Assembly: GCF_963666675.1 (NCBI RefSeq)
Contig: NZ_OY762929.1
Location: 2,728,001-2,792,000, forward strand
From: an uncultured Desulfobacter sp.
Lineage (GTDB): Bacteria > Desulfobacterota > Desulfobacteria > Desulfobacterales > Desulfobacteraceae
Reading direction: 5' to 3'
Length of the DNA: 64,000 bases
In this document: positions 33,897-43,200 of the stretch, piece after piece
Numbering within the stretch: position 1 is the stretch's first letter
Layout: each line of letters starts with the position of its first letter
Position numbers and translations under genes: made by a program
The notes under the pieces: model-generated
The model's database searches: none
What the model was told of the DNA's origin: nothing
Seen by the model: the letters and a program-made list of their open reading frames with translations, nothing else

Positions 33897-35230
33897 TATT
33901 TTACCTCCTTTACCAAAAAATCCATGGCCTGTTTGGAAACGGTTTCCGTGGCACAGAAAAGATAATGGTCCGGCATATCCGGATAATAGGATGCAAGGGG
34001 AACCCCTGCATACAGATTGTGTTTCTGGGCAAGTTCTTTTCGTTTGGGGGCAAATCCGGCCGGGGCTTTTAAGACAAATTCATTGAAAAAAGCACCACTG
34101 TGAACAGCACTGAACCCTGCATTCACAAGTGCATTTTTCAAATAAACGGCTTTGTCATGATTCACCTGGGCAATTTCCCGGATTCCATTTTTCCCGGCTG
34201 CCGCCATGTATACGGCGGCGGTCATGGCGTTAAGGCCGTTATTGGAGCAGATGTTCGATGAGGCTTTTTCCCGGCGGATATGTTGCTCCCTTGTGGCAAG
34301 GGTCAGTACATATCCCCTTTGACCGTTTGAGTCTGTGGTCTTTCCCACAAATCGGCCGGGAAGACTTCGCATCAGCTGCTTTGTGCCGGCTAACAACCCA
34401 AGTCCAGGACCGCCAAAGCTTTTGGTCATGCCGAGGCTCTGGCCTTCTCCAGCCACAAGATCGGCCCCAAACTTTCCAGGGCGTTTCAATAGCCCATAGG
34501 CCAGTGCCTCGGTAAAGGAGGCAATGAGCAGGCAGTTTTTTCCATCGGCCTCGGTTCTGAAACCGGCCAGATCTTCAATGTTGCCAAAAAAGTTAGGAGA
34601 TTGAATCGCCACCCCTGCAATACCATCCATGGCTTTAAAGGCCTCCAAATCCGTCAGACCGTTTTTGTCTGCAGGAATTTCGACCATTTTAAATTCGGAT
34701 GGATTCAGATAGGTCTTCATGATTTGACGGTGAGCAGGATGGATCAGGGATGATACGGCAATTTTATCTGCCTTTTTTGACTTGTTCAAAGCAATCAGCA
34801 CACATTCCGCCAGGGCGGTGCCGCCGTCGTAATGGGAGGCCGTGGCAATATCCATCCCCAAAAGTGTTGTAATCATGGTCTGAAATTCATAGATGCCCTG
34901 CAACGTTCCCTGGCTGACCTCGGGCTGGTAAGGGGTGTAGGCCGTCATAAATTCGGACCTGGATATAAGATAGGGCACAATGGCGGGAATGTGATGGTCA
35001 TAGGAACCGGCACCCATCAGGCATGTATAGGGTCCGCATGCCGCATTTTGAGAGGCCAGTTCTTCCATTTCGTCATTCAGGTCCCATTCGCTCAACGCCT
35101 CGGGCAGGTTCAATCCGCTCTTGGTCTTTGCAGCATCGGGAATGGTTTCAAATAGCTGATCCAGATCGGCGTGGCCGGTGACAGCCAGCATCTGGTCGAT
35201 GTCTTGTCTGGTATGCGGCAGATAACGCAT
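33896..35230 (-). CDS. gcvPA: Glycine dehydrogenase (decarboxylating) subunit 1
   Basis: This is the N-terminal half of the split glycine decarboxylase (444 residues, usual for the two-subunit form found in many anaerobes and Firmicutes). It begins MRYLPHTRQDIDQMLAVTG, the typical opening, and contains YTPYQPEVSQGTLQ, FQTMITTLLGMDIA and GEGQSLG. It forms an alpha2-beta2 enzyme with GcvPB. gcvH ends 5 bases upstream. Confidence 0.96.
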   Translation of the reverse strand: MRYLPHTRQDIDQMLAVTGHADLDQLFETIPDAAKTKSGLNLPEALSEWDLNDEMEELASQNAACGPYTCLMGAGSYDHHIPAIVPYLISRSEFMTAYTPYQPEVSQGTLQGIYEFQTMITTLLGMDIATASHYDGGTALAECVLIALNKSKKADKIAVSSLIHPAHRQIMKTYLNPSEFKMVEIPADKNGLTDLEAFKAMDGIAGVAIQSPNFFGNIEDLAGFRTEADGKNCLLIASFTEALAYGLLKRPGKFGADLVAGEGQSLGMTKSFGGPGLGLLAGTKQLMRSLPGRFVGKTTDSNGQRGYVLTLATREQHIRREKASSNICSNNGLNAMTAAVYMAAAGKNGIREIAQVNHDKAVYLKNALVNAGFSAVHSGAFFNEFVLKAPAGFAPKRKELAQKHNLYAGVPLASYYPDMPDHYLFCATETVSKQAMDFLVKEVK

Positions 35231-35235
35231 GGCAA

Positions 35236-35634
35236 TTATCCTTTCAGCATTTCAAGGTATGCGGCCTGGTCTTTCAGGCTGTCCATTTCGGACAGATCGT
35301 CGGGTTTAATTTTCACAAGCCAGCCTTTGTCATAGCAGTCGGTGTTGACAAGTTCCGGTGCATCTTCAAGGTCTTCATTCACCTCAACGATTTCACCTGA
35401 AATGGGAAGATAAATTTCTGATACCGCTTTAACAGATTCCACACTGCCGAATTCGTCTCCCTTGCCAAAGGTATCGCCGGTTTCAGGCAGTTCCACAAAT
35501 ACGATCTCGCCAAGCTGGTCCTGGGCATAGTCGGAAATGCCCACACTTACTAAATCACCTTCAACCTTTGCCCATTCGTGGTCATCGGTATATTTCACAT
35601 CTGACGGAAAATTTAATTCTTCAATGGATTTCAT
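35236..35634 (-). CDS. gcvH: Glycine cleavage system H protein
   Basis: This small lipoyl carrier (132 residues) shuttles the aminomethyl group between P, T and L proteins. The lipoylated lysine is K69 in VESVKAVSEIY. HEWAKVEGDLVSVGISDYAQ is the usual N-terminal motif, and ELVNTDCYDKGWLVKI the C-terminal one. GGAGAG precedes the ATG. A palindromic repeat lies between it and gcvT. Confidence 0.96.
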   Translation of the reverse strand: MKSIEELNFPSDVKYTDDHEWAKVEGDLVSVGISDYAQDQLGEIVFVELPETGDTFGKGDEFGSVESVKAVSEIYLPISGEIVEVNEDLEDAPELVNTDCYDKGWLVKIKPDDLSEMDSLKDQAAYLEMLKG

Positions 35635-35686
35635 ATTTCTCTCCTTTTTATCTGAAATTTGGAATTGGTTTTAATTGCGGTCGCTC

Positions 35687-35761
35687 TAGGGGCAGCCCCC
35701 TGTGCCTACCCTGGTTCCGTGCCTACCACCAACGAGGGCAACCACAGGGGGTTGCCCCTAC
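35687..35761. repeat. GTAGGGGC-type palindromic intergenic repeat, copy 2
   Basis: TAGGGGCAGCCCCCTGTG at the left pairs with CACAGGGGGTTGCCCCTA at the right. The centre contains CTACCCTGG and GTGCCTACC. It sits inside the gcv operon between gcvT and gcvH, where its hairpin could lower read-through or protect mRNA ends. Confidence 0.85.
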
Positions 35762-35782
35762 AAAAAATGCCCAACAATAGAA

Positions 35783-37030
35783 TCAATCCCTAAAGTTCTT
35801 TATTGCGAGCCTTGCTGTCCTGTCCGGCCGGACATCTGAAACAAGCCGAACCTTAATTTTGCGTTTGCCTTCAACAAGGGTCAACCGGGTTCCCATGTCA
35901 AGCGGTTGATCCACCATGACAAACCCGCAGGCAAGACCTTTTATTTTAACATCCGAGGGCAGGTTAGGCGTATTGACACTGACGATCCGGTCTTCATACC
36001 AAAAGATTCCCATGTCTGTTGCGCAGGTCAGTACCATGCCGATATCCTCGCCCTGTTCTGTGAGCACCCGGGCGGCACCACCTGACGACACCTTTCTGAG
36101 GGAGTCTCCCACAAAAGCGTAGGTAAAGGACGGCGCTTCCAAATTCATCAGGCTTTGGTCCCCTAAAAACGTCTTGGTAAACTCCCGGGTTCCGGCCTTG
36201 AAAGGCAGGGCAAATTCCCAAGGATGATTGATGAATGGAAAATGGCCGATATCCTGGTGGGAGAGGGGCAGGCATGCCCCGGCCCTTAAAGAATCCCTGG
36301 CACCAAGGCCGCAGGGTATCAGACCGTAGGGGGAACCTGCATCCAAAAGATTGGCCCACAATTTTTCAACTTGATCGGGGGCGATGAAAATCTCAAAGCC
36401 GAATTCCCCTGTGTACCCCGTCCGTGACACAATAACAGGCGTTCCGTCCACAAGCGTTACCACATTCGAAGTGTCAGTATCCAGATTCCCTTTAAATGAA
36501 AAGTAGGGCATTGTATCAAAGACGGTGTCGCTGTCCTTGATCAGGCCGGATACGATTTTCAAGGCATTTTTACCCTGGACATCCAGCTTTGCAAGCTGGT
36601 CGGACAAATCGTTTATCTCTAAGGATTTTCCGTTGCCGTGTGAAACCAAATGTCCGGCAATTGTCCCCCCCATGCCGGCATTGACACACACCATGAAGCT
36701 TACATCAGAAAATTTATAAACAATGGCATCGTCAATGCAGTGGCCCTTGGCGTCTAAAAATGCCCCGTAAATACACCGGCCCAATGACAGGTAACTGATC
36801 TGTCTTGTGAAGCACAACTCAAGCAAGGCAAGGGCGTCTTCTCCCTGAACCCTAATACAATCCATATGGGATGTATCAAACATACCCGCAGAGACAAGCA
36901 CAGCAATGTGCTCATTTTTTACTCCGGTATCATACCATAACGGCATGTCAAACCCGCCGAAATCAGCCATATTGGCTCCTGTATTACGGTGCCATGCATT
37001 TAACGGTGTCTTTTTTAGATTATTTGTCAT
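35783..37030 (-). CDS. gcvT: Glycine cleavage system T protein (aminomethyltransferase), divergent
   Basis: GcvT transfers the methylene group to tetrahydrofolate, releasing ammonia. The 415 residues are longer than the usual 360-370. Visible family features are RNTGANMADFGGFDMPL at the start, FDTSHMDCIRVQG, DDAIVYK, and SRTGYTGEFGFEIF. The usual LRLEAGMPLYG motif is changed: here it reads LRAGACLPLSHQDIG, without the glutamate. The C-terminal GcvT barrel domain ends the protein (GFVMVDQP). Its place in the operon makes the role very likely, although the divergence suggests a separate subfamily. The lrp-type gene lies 30 bases upstream. Confidence 0.88.
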   Translation of the reverse strand: MTNNLKKTPLNAWHRNTGANMADFGGFDMPLWYDTGVKNEHIAVLVSAGMFDTSHMDCIRVQGEDALALLELCFTRQISYLSLGRCIYGAFLDAKGHCIDDAIVYKFSDVSFMVCVNAGMGGTIAGHLVSHGNGKSLEINDLSDQLAKLDVQGKNALKIVSGLIKDSDTVFDTMPYFSFKGNLDTDTSNVVTLVDGTPVIVSRTGYTGEFGFEIFIAPDQVEKLWANLLDAGSPYGLIPCGLGARDSLRAGACLPLSHQDIGHFPFINHPWEFALPFKAGTREFTKTFLGDQSLMNLEAPSFTYAFVGDSLRKVSSGGAARVLTEQGEDIGMVLTCATDMGIFWYEDRIVSVNTPNLPSDVKIKGLACGFVMVDQPLDMGTRLTLVEGKRKIKVRLVSDVRPDRTARLAIKNFRD

Positions 37031-37060
37031 GACAAACTCCTTAAAACTTGATGAGTGAAT

Positions 37061-37504
37061 TTAAAAAATGTACGGCACCTTCATGTTGTATGATTTATAC
37101 ACCACAAATGTTTCAACGGAATCTATTCCATGAATTTTTGAAATTTCATTGGTGTAGAATTCAAGCAGGTCAAACCCCTCTTTGAACAAAACCATCACCA
37201 TGAGATCGTAACGGCCGGTGACCACGGATACGGAAATCACACCTTTGAGACGGCTGATCTCCTTTCCCTTTTCCACCAGATTGGTCTCGGACAGCTTAAT
37301 GCCGACAATGACACTGCGATGGCCCGGCAGTTTAGCCGGGTCTATGAGACCGCAAAACTCAAGCACGCCTTCTTCCTGGAGCTTGAGCACCCTGGACCGA
37401 ACCGTGTTCTCCGTAATACCGAGCTTTTCAGCTATTTTTTTGAAAGGTTTTTTACCCTCTTTGAGTTCTCTGATAATATTGATATTGGTGTCATCAATTT
37501 TCAT
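37061..37504 (-). CDS. Lrp/AsnC-family regulator of the gcv operon
   Basis: A 147-residue Lrp-like protein. The N-terminal helix-turn-helix (about 5-50, with KKIAEKLGITENTVRSRVLKL) is followed by the RAM ligand-binding domain (about 65-140, with ISVSVVTGRYDLMVMVLF). It is the first gene of the lrp-gcvT-gcvH-gcvPA-gcvPB strand and diverges from lpd. It probably senses glycine or another amino acid and controls both sides. The ligand is inferred from context. Confidence 0.88.
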   Translation of the reverse strand: MKIDDTNINIIRELKEGKKPFKKIAEKLGITENTVRSRVLKLQEEGVLEFCGLIDPAKLPGHRSVIVGIKLSETNLVEKGKEISRLKGVISVSVVTGRYDLMVMVLFKEGFDLLEFYTNEISKIHGIDSVETFVVYKSYNMKVPYIF

Positions 37505-37733
37505 ATTTTTATCATTTTATGTCAATTTAATACTAAATTGTTTTCGAAATAATTAATTGGAAGGTTGTTTTTTAATTAAACCTATCTTAACCATGCAATA
37601 GAGTCAAACATAAAAAGCTTGATTCTTTGGGATTTAAAAATATATTTGGAAAAAATTGATGAAACCATATATATTCTATTCAAATTCTAATGTTATTTGC
37701 AATTATCTATAATCAGGATGAACGAGGATACAT
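37505..37733. promoter_or_regulatory. Divergent promoter region lrp-gcv / lpd
   Basis: This AT-rich stretch separates the divergent lrp-gcv and lpd operons. For lpd, TTGGAA (37646-37651) and TATATT (37670-37675) are 18 bases apart. A TATAAT at 37708 lacks a good -35. No glycine riboswitch consensus was found, so amino-acid control probably runs through the Lrp-like protein. Confidence 0.45.
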
Positions 37734-39173
37734 ATGGCTGAACATATCATTATCATCGGCGCAGGCCCCGGCGGCTATGTTGCCGCACTCAGAGCTGCGG
37801 GCCTTGGAGCCCAGGTGACCTTGATTGAAAAAGAACATTTGGGGGGAACCTGTCTTAATTACGGCTGTATCCCATCTAAAATAATGAAAAATTCAGCAGA
37901 TCTGATGCTCAGTTGTCTTAAAGCCGGAAGCCAGGGAATTAAAATAGAAGGCACTGTTACCCCTGAAATCACTGCTTTAATGGCGCGAAAGGAAAAAGTG
38001 ATTGACGGCCAGAGAAAGGGAATTGCAGGACTTCTTGAAAAGGCCGGCGTAACTGTTGTCATGGGCCTGGCCAAAATTGTTTCTCCGGGCATAGTCAATG
38101 TGGTTTGTGGCGGGCAAGAGCCGATCACCCTTGACTACGACAAATTAATCATTGCAACCGGTACGATACCGATGAACGTATCGGCTTTTCCCTTTGACCA
38201 TAAAAATATTTTGTCATCAAATGACCTTTTGGACCTGGATCATATTCCAAAGTCTTTAACCATTGTGGGCGGCGGGGTGATCGGGTGTGAATTCGCCTTT
38301 ATATTCAGTGCCCTTGGATGTCAGGTGACCATTGTTGAAGCCATGGACAGGGTACTTCCACTACCGAGTGTGGACGCATCGTGCTCAAAACTGCTGTTGC
38401 GTGAAATGAAAAAACGCAAAATCAAAGTGTTTACCAACACAATCGTGACCCGGGCTGATCATAAAAATGACGGCCTTGTCATAGCTTTGGATGTCAGTCC
38501 ATTCACCAACGCAACAGGAAAACTGAAAACCAACGCCATTGAATCCGATGTAATGGCCGTGTGTATCGGCCGAAGTTCTGTGGCAAAAGAGCTGGGTCTT
38601 GAAAATATCGGCCTTGAAACAGACCAAAACGGTTGGATATCCGTAGATGAATATATGCAGACCCGTGTTAACAATGTATATGCCATCGGAGATGTGCTTG
38701 GCCCGGACCATGTGATGCTGGCCCATGTGGCCTCCCACGAAGGCCTTGTGGCAGCAGACAATGCCTGCGGCCAAGCAGGGGCGGCCAAAACCGCCATGGC
38801 CTATGACACAGTGCCCGGGGCCATTTTTACCATGCCTGAAATCGGCACGGTTGGATTCACCGAAGATCAGGCCCGGGAACAGGGCATTGAGATTGAAACG
38901 GCCGTGGTAAATTTCAGGGCACTGGGAAAAGCCCATGCCATTGACCAAATCGCAGGAGAGGCAAAGATGATTGTGGACAAAGCATCGGGCAAGGTGATCG
39001 GGGTTCACATGACAGGTCCCCATGCCACCGACCTGATTGCCGAAGCGACACTGGTTGTCAGCAAAGGGTTGACAGCAAAAGATCTGGCCCACACCATCCA
39101 TGCCCATCCCACCCTGGCCGAAATCATGGGGGAGGCAGCTTTAAAAATTTTAGGCACTCCGCTGCACGGATAA
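37734..39173 (+). CDS. lpdA: Dihydrolipoyl dehydrogenase (L protein)
   Basis: This flavoprotein disulfide reductase (479 residues) reoxidises the lipoyl arm of GcvH with NAD+. The FAD motif GAGPGGYVAALRAAGLGA is at the start. The redox pair is C40 and C45 in GGTCLNYGCIPSK. The NAD motif is GGGVIGCEFAF. The second FAD motif is YAIGDV, and the C-terminal HAHPTLAE holds the catalytic histidine. Its position beside the gcv operon suggests it serves glycine cleavage. The MalY-type gene follows 13 bases later. Confidence 0.95.
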   Translation: MAEHIIIIGAGPGGYVAALRAAGLGAQVTLIEKEHLGGTCLNYGCIPSKIMKNSADLMLSCLKAGSQGIKIEGTVTPEITALMARKEKVIDGQRKGIAGLLEKAGVTVVMGLAKIVSPGIVNVVCGGQEPITLDYDKLIIATGTIPMNVSAFPFDHKNILSSNDLLDLDHIPKSLTIVGGGVIGCEFAFIFSALGCQVTIVEAMDRVLPLPSVDASCSKLLLREMKKRKIKVFTNTIVTRADHKNDGLVIALDVSPFTNATGKLKTNAIESDVMAVCIGRSSVAKELGLENIGLETDQNGWISVDEYMQTRVNNVYAIGDVLGPDHVMLAHVASHEGLVAADNACGQAGAAKTAMAYDTVPGAIFTMPEIGTVGFTEDQAREQGIEIETAVVNFRALGKAHAIDQIAGEAKMIVDKASGKVIGVHMTGPHATDLIAEATLVVSKGLTAKDLAHTIHAHPTLAEIMGEAALKILGTPLHG

Positions 39174-39186
39174 AGGACATAAAAAA

Positions 39187-40398
39187 ATGAAAAATGCCTG
39201 GGATTTTGATCGGGTCATTGACAGAAGCAACACAGGTTCCGCAAAATGGGAACCATCTGTTCTGGAACAAAAATTCGGTAAAGGACGGGGAGAGCTCCTG
39301 CCGTTATGGGTGGCGGATATGGATTTTACCTGTCCGGATGTGATTTTCGATGCCATGGAACAACGCCTGTCCCACAGGATTTTTGGGTACAGCTTAAATG
39401 ACAGCAGGCACAATGACGCACTGATCGAGTGGTTTGGCCGGCGGCACGGATGGCATATACAGGAGAAGTCTATTATCATTACACCGGGCATCGTACCTGC
39501 GGTAAACTATATTATCCAGTGTTTTACCAAACCCGGCGACGAGGTATTGATCCAACCGCCGGTCTATTATCCTTTTGCCCAGGCGATCATTAACAATGGG
39601 CGTCATGTAATTGAAAATCCCCTAATGCTGAACAATTACCGGTATGATATGGATTTCAAAGACCTGGAAGAAAAGACCCGGGGTCCAAGGGTTAAACTTG
39701 CTGTTTTGTGTTCACCACACAATCCCGTCGGCCGGGTCTGGCACCGGGACGAGCTTGAACGGTTCGGGACCATCTGCCAAAAAAACAATGTCCTGGTGTT
39801 TGCCGATGAAATTCATTGTGACCTGGTCATGCCCGGATTCAAGCACACCAGTTATCACTCCATCTCTCCTGAATTGACCCGGGGCTCCATTGCCGGTATT
39901 GCCGCATCAAAGACCTTTAATCTGGCGGGCCTGGCACATTCATGCCTGGTCATTCCCAACGAAATCCATCGCCATGAAATGGGGAATTTCTTTAATTGCC
40001 TGGGCCTTAATTCAACAGGTACTGCCAATTTATTTGGTGCCATTGCAACCCGGGCGGCCTATGAAGGCGCAGAACCTTGGCTGGTTGATCTGATCAGGTA
40101 TATTTATGATAATTATCTATATTTGAAAAAAAGAATCGAAACAGAACTGCCGGGTGTGGGGGTGTTTGACCTTGAAGCCACCTATTTGCCGTGGATTGAT
40201 TTTAATCCGTTGGGGCTTTCTCAGGAAAAAATCATTGAGACCGTAGAAGAAAAGGCGGGACTTGCCCTTGATCACGGCAATTGGTTCGGGCATAACGGGA
40301 CAGGATTTGAACGGATAAATATTGCCTGCCCAAGAAAATTATTGTCCAAGGCAACAGATGCTCTGATCAGCGCATTCATCCCTTTTTGCAAAAAATAA
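39187..40398 (+). CDS. MalY/PatB-type PLP enzyme (C-S lyase or aminotransferase)
   Basis: A class I/II fold-type I PLP enzyme (403 residues) of the PatB/MalY branch. The opening DRSNTGSAKWEP, the WVADMDFTCPDVI motif and the PLP lysine in ASKTFNLAGLAHSC are diagnostic. CSPHNPVGRVW and ADEIHCDLVMPG hold cofactor-binding residues. Members cleave cystathionine or cysteine conjugates, and some act as aminotransferases. The adjacent lpd and glycine genes point to amino-acid metabolism but do not settle the substrate. Confidence 0.88.
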   Translation: MKNAWDFDRVIDRSNTGSAKWEPSVLEQKFGKGRGELLPLWVADMDFTCPDVIFDAMEQRLSHRIFGYSLNDSRHNDALIEWFGRRHGWHIQEKSIIITPGIVPAVNYIIQCFTKPGDEVLIQPPVYYPFAQAIINNGRHVIENPLMLNNYRYDMDFKDLEEKTRGPRVKLAVLCSPHNPVGRVWHRDELERFGTICQKNNVLVFADEIHCDLVMPGFKHTSYHSISPELTRGSIAGIAASKTFNLAGLAHSCLVIPNEIHRHEMGNFFNCLGLNSTGTANLFGAIATRAAYEGAEPWLVDLIRYIYDNYLYLKKRIETELPGVGVFDLEATYLPWIDFNPLGLSQEKIIETVEEKAGLALDHGNWFGHNGTGFERINIACPRKLLSKATDALISAFIPFCKK

Positions 40399-40401
40399 GC
40401 G

Positions 40402-41502
40402 TTAACTCATGGGCGGATTCACATCGAATTCGCTCATTTTATACAACAGGGTTTTGTAGGAAACCTTCAAAATTTTCGCGGCTTTGGACCGGTTCCAGCC
40501 TACCTTTTCCAGCACAAAAATAATAACCTCTTTTTCCACCTTGTCCGAAGCCAATTTCTTTATTTTCTTCAAAGAGATATCTTCAAACAATTTTTCAGAG
40601 CTTGTGGATAGATCTACAAATTCTGAAATAATACTCAACCGCCGGTTTCCAGGATCGTTTTCAAGTTGATGCTCGGAGGAACGAAAGGCCGTGCCAGTTG
40701 AATGACCAGGTAAGTTAATCTCCGAAGACGATGTTTCGGTGCTGTAGGCGTCGTTGGGCAACTCTTCAAAAATTTTATCCCAGGAACTGAGCACCATCTG
40801 TTTTTTGATACAATTTTGCAGCTGGCGGACATTGCCGGGCCAGTGATAACTGCAAAGCCGTTCCATGGTCCGACTGTCAGGCCGCTGCGCCTTGGTGTTG
40901 GGGTGTTCCGGCAAGTATCGTTTGAAATAATACTCAATCAAGGCCGGGATGTCCTCGGGGCGCTCACGAAGGGGCGGGATATCTATTTTGATGATATTCA
41001 GCCGGTAAAAAAGGTCTTCTCGGAAGGTTTTATTTTTTATATTTTCTTCAAGGCTCTGGTTTGTTGCGGCAATGACCCAGACATCCGTTTTGTAATCCTG
41101 GTCCGAGCCCAAAGGAGAGAATTCCCCGCTTTGGAGTACGTGGAGCATTTTAGATTGAAGGGAGAGGGGCATATCCCCGATTTCGTCAAGAAAAAGAACG
41201 CCCTTGTCTGCAGTTAAAAACTTTCCATAGCGTTTTTTGTGTGCGCCGGTGAACGCGCCTTTTTCATATCCGTAAAGTTCCGACTCCAGAAGGGTTTCAG
41301 GCAGCGCAGCACAGTTAATTTGTACAAAATTATTTTGCGCCCGATTCGATTCAGCATGCAGGCTTCTGGCAACCACGCCCTTGCCGACACCCGTTTCTCC
41401 TGTGATCAAGATATTTAGACAGGTTTGGGCCACATGGTTGATCAGTTCCTTGATTTTCAGCATAGGGCTGGAAACGCCTATCAGCGGAGTTGGTGAAGTC
41501 AT
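40402..41502 (-). CDS. Sigma-54-dependent activator without receiver domain
   Basis: The protein (366 residues) starts almost directly with the AAA+ domain. Walker A GETGVGKG is at 35-42 and the sigma-54 contact loop GAFTGA at 82-87. GVLFLDEIGDMPLSLQ is Walker B, and FREDLFYRLNI and WPGNVRQLQN are typical. A Fis-type helix-turn-helix ends the protein (NRSKAAKILKVSYKTL). The usual N-terminal receiver is missing, but a stand-alone receiver gene lies 21 bases upstream on the same strand, so the pair looks like a split NtrC-type response regulator. Target promoters are unknown. Confidence 0.92.
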   Translation of the reverse strand: MTSPTPLIGVSSPMLKIKELINHVAQTCLNILITGETGVGKGVVARSLHAESNRAQNNFVQINCAALPETLLESELYGYEKGAFTGAHKKRYGKFLTADKGVLFLDEIGDMPLSLQSKMLHVLQSGEFSPLGSDQDYKTDVWVIAATNQSLEENIKNKTFREDLFYRLNIIKIDIPPLRERPEDIPALIEYYFKRYLPEHPNTKAQRPDSRTMERLCSYHWPGNVRQLQNCIKKQMVLSSWDKIFEELPNDAYSTETSSSEINLPGHSTGTAFRSSEHQLENDPGNRRLSIISEFVDLSTSSEKLFEDISLKKIKKLASDKVEKEVIIFVLEKVGWNRSKAAKILKVSYKTLLYKMSEFDVNPPMS

Positions 41503-41523
41503 ATGGTATAAGGCTCTCTTTTC

Positions 41524-41904
41524 TTAATCTTCTTTGCAACCTATCAGTTCGGCAACTTTACGTTCAATTTTAAACAGGTCAACGGGCTTGAAAATAACAA
41601 TATCGGCTTGGGCTTCGGACGCAAGGGCCCCGGGGTGGTCCCCATACCCGGTCATGGCAATGGTTTTAAGATCGGGATATTCTTTTTTGACGATGGAAAT
41701 CAAGCCGACCCCACTGATGTTGGGCATGACAAGGTCTGTGATCAGGCATTGGAAATAATCGGGTTTATCCCGCAGGATTTTTAACGCGGCAAATCCATCC
41801 ACCGCAGTTTTAACCTCGTATCCAAGGGAGTTAAAAAATTCATAAAAAGTGGACAAAATATCTTCATTATCGTCCACGATCAGAAGTCGAGCCGGATTCG
41901 CCAT
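41524..41904 (-). CDS. Stand-alone receiver (CheY-like)
   Basis: A single receiver domain of 126 residues with D11/D12, phosphoacceptor D57, T85 and K106, all intact. It directly precedes a sigma-54 activator that lacks a receiver, so it may deliver phosphoryl control to that protein in trans. No histidine kinase is adjacent. Confidence 0.9.
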   Translation of the reverse strand: MANPARLLIVDDNEDILSTFYEFFNSLGYEVKTAVDGFAALKILRDKPDYFQCLITDLVMPNISGVGLISIVKKEYPDLKTIAMTGYGDHPGALASEAQADIVIFKPVDLFKIERKVAELIGCKED

Positions 41905-42178
41905 ATCAGCCTCTTTGTCAATGGATTGAGTAATACCTTATGTCAATATCTCAATTTTCTTGGAATTTGCAAGAAAAAAAATATAAGTGTGAAAAAAAAT
42001 ATCCAGTTCCCAAGGCAAAACAGGGTCGAAAAAAACGGACAACTTTAACTGTCTTGCCTAAAAATAAAATTCATATTATAAATTTGAGTTTACACTTGAA
42101 CCTGGGAAGGCTCCAGGTATCAGACAGAAACTTTCTACTGTTTTGTGTTTTGAATCTATATAGTAACAAGGATCTTTA

Positions 42179-43192
42179 ATGAAAAAATCAATTATCAAGG
42201 GCTCAGGCTTCTTTGTACCGCCCCATATTGTCACCAATCACGATCTTACCGAATTTATGGACACATCCGACGAATGGATTCGGCAGCGCACAGGGATTCA
42301 ACAACGGCATTGGATCACCGAGGAAGATGCCTGCGGCGCATCGGACTTGGGCACCCACGCCGCCCGTATGGCACTGGACAAAGCAGGTTGGACGCCCGAA
42401 GATCTGGATTTTATCATTTTTGCCACCCTGAGTCCGGATATTATGTTCCCCGGCGGCGGATGCCTTCTGGCCAGAAATCTCGGGCTTGATGCCACACCCG
42501 CCCTGGATATCCGCCAGCAATGCACCGGATTTTTGTACGGTTTTGCCACGGCAGATGCCTACGTCAAGTCCGGGCTTGCCTCAAAAATCCTTTTGGTCGG
42601 TGCTGAAGTGCACTCCTCAGGACTTGACAAAACCACCCGGGGGCGTGATGTAACGGTCATTTTTGGCGACGGTGCCGCCGCCATCTGCATTGAAGCGGAA
42701 GACACCGATGAAAACGTCGGCCTGATTGCCTCGGCATTGCATGCAGACGGCCATTTTGCAGAGGCCTTGAAAACCGAATTGCCGGCCTCCAATCTTTTTA
42801 AGCGTCTGCCCGATGGCGTATCCCTTGATGATCCCAGGTATTTTCCGTTCATGGACGGTCCTGTCATATTTAAAAAAGCGGTACGCATGCTGCCCAAGGT
42901 CACCCAAGAGGTATTAAAAAAAGCAGGCATGGAATTGTCTGACATTGATCTTGTGATACCCCATCAGGCCAACAAGCGTATTAACCAGGCCTTTGGCCAG
43001 TTTCTCAAACTGCCCGAAGACAAAGTGTTCCACAACATTGAAAAATACGGCAACACTACGGCCGCAAGTATCCCTTTGGCCCTCCACGAAGCCATTGAAA
43101 CCGGCCGGGTTGGTAAATCCGGAGATGTTGTTCTGTTTGCCGGGCTTGGTGCCGGTCTTACCTGGGGTGCCTCTATTTATAAATTTCCCTGA
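42179..43192 (+). CDS. fabH: Beta-ketoacyl-ACP synthase III-like enzyme
   Basis: A thiolase-fold condensing enzyme (337 residues) with the KAS III triad C115 (in RQQCTGF), H262 (in IPHQANKRI) and N292 (in YGNTTAAS). It condenses an acyl-CoA with malonyl-ACP to start fatty-acid synthesis. No acpP, fabD or plsX is adjacent, and the N-terminus TDEWIRQRTGIQQRHW is FabH-like. A specialised role in primary or branched chain initiation cannot be excluded. AAGGATCTTTA precedes the ATG. A hairpin closes the gene. Confidence 0.9.
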   Translation: MKKSIIKGSGFFVPPHIVTNHDLTEFMDTSDEWIRQRTGIQQRHWITEEDACGASDLGTHAARMALDKAGWTPEDLDFIIFATLSPDIMFPGGGCLLARNLGLDATPALDIRQQCTGFLYGFATADAYVKSGLASKILLVGAEVHSSGLDKTTRGRDVTVIFGDGAAAICIEAEDTDENVGLIASALHADGHFAEALKTELPASNLFKRLPDGVSLDDPRYFPFMDGPVIFKKAVRMLPKVTQEVLKKAGMELSDIDLVIPHQANKRINQAFGQFLKLPEDKVFHNIEKYGNTTAASIPLALHEAIETGRVGKSGDVVLFAGLGAGLTWGASIYKFP

Positions 43193-43200
43193 TCTTTTTA

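Noticed and set aside
37505..37733. Possible glycine riboswitch upstream of lrp-gcvT
   Set aside because: I looked for the paired aptamer consensus on the minus strand between lrp and lpd and found only AT-rich sequence. An Lrp-like regulator explains control better.
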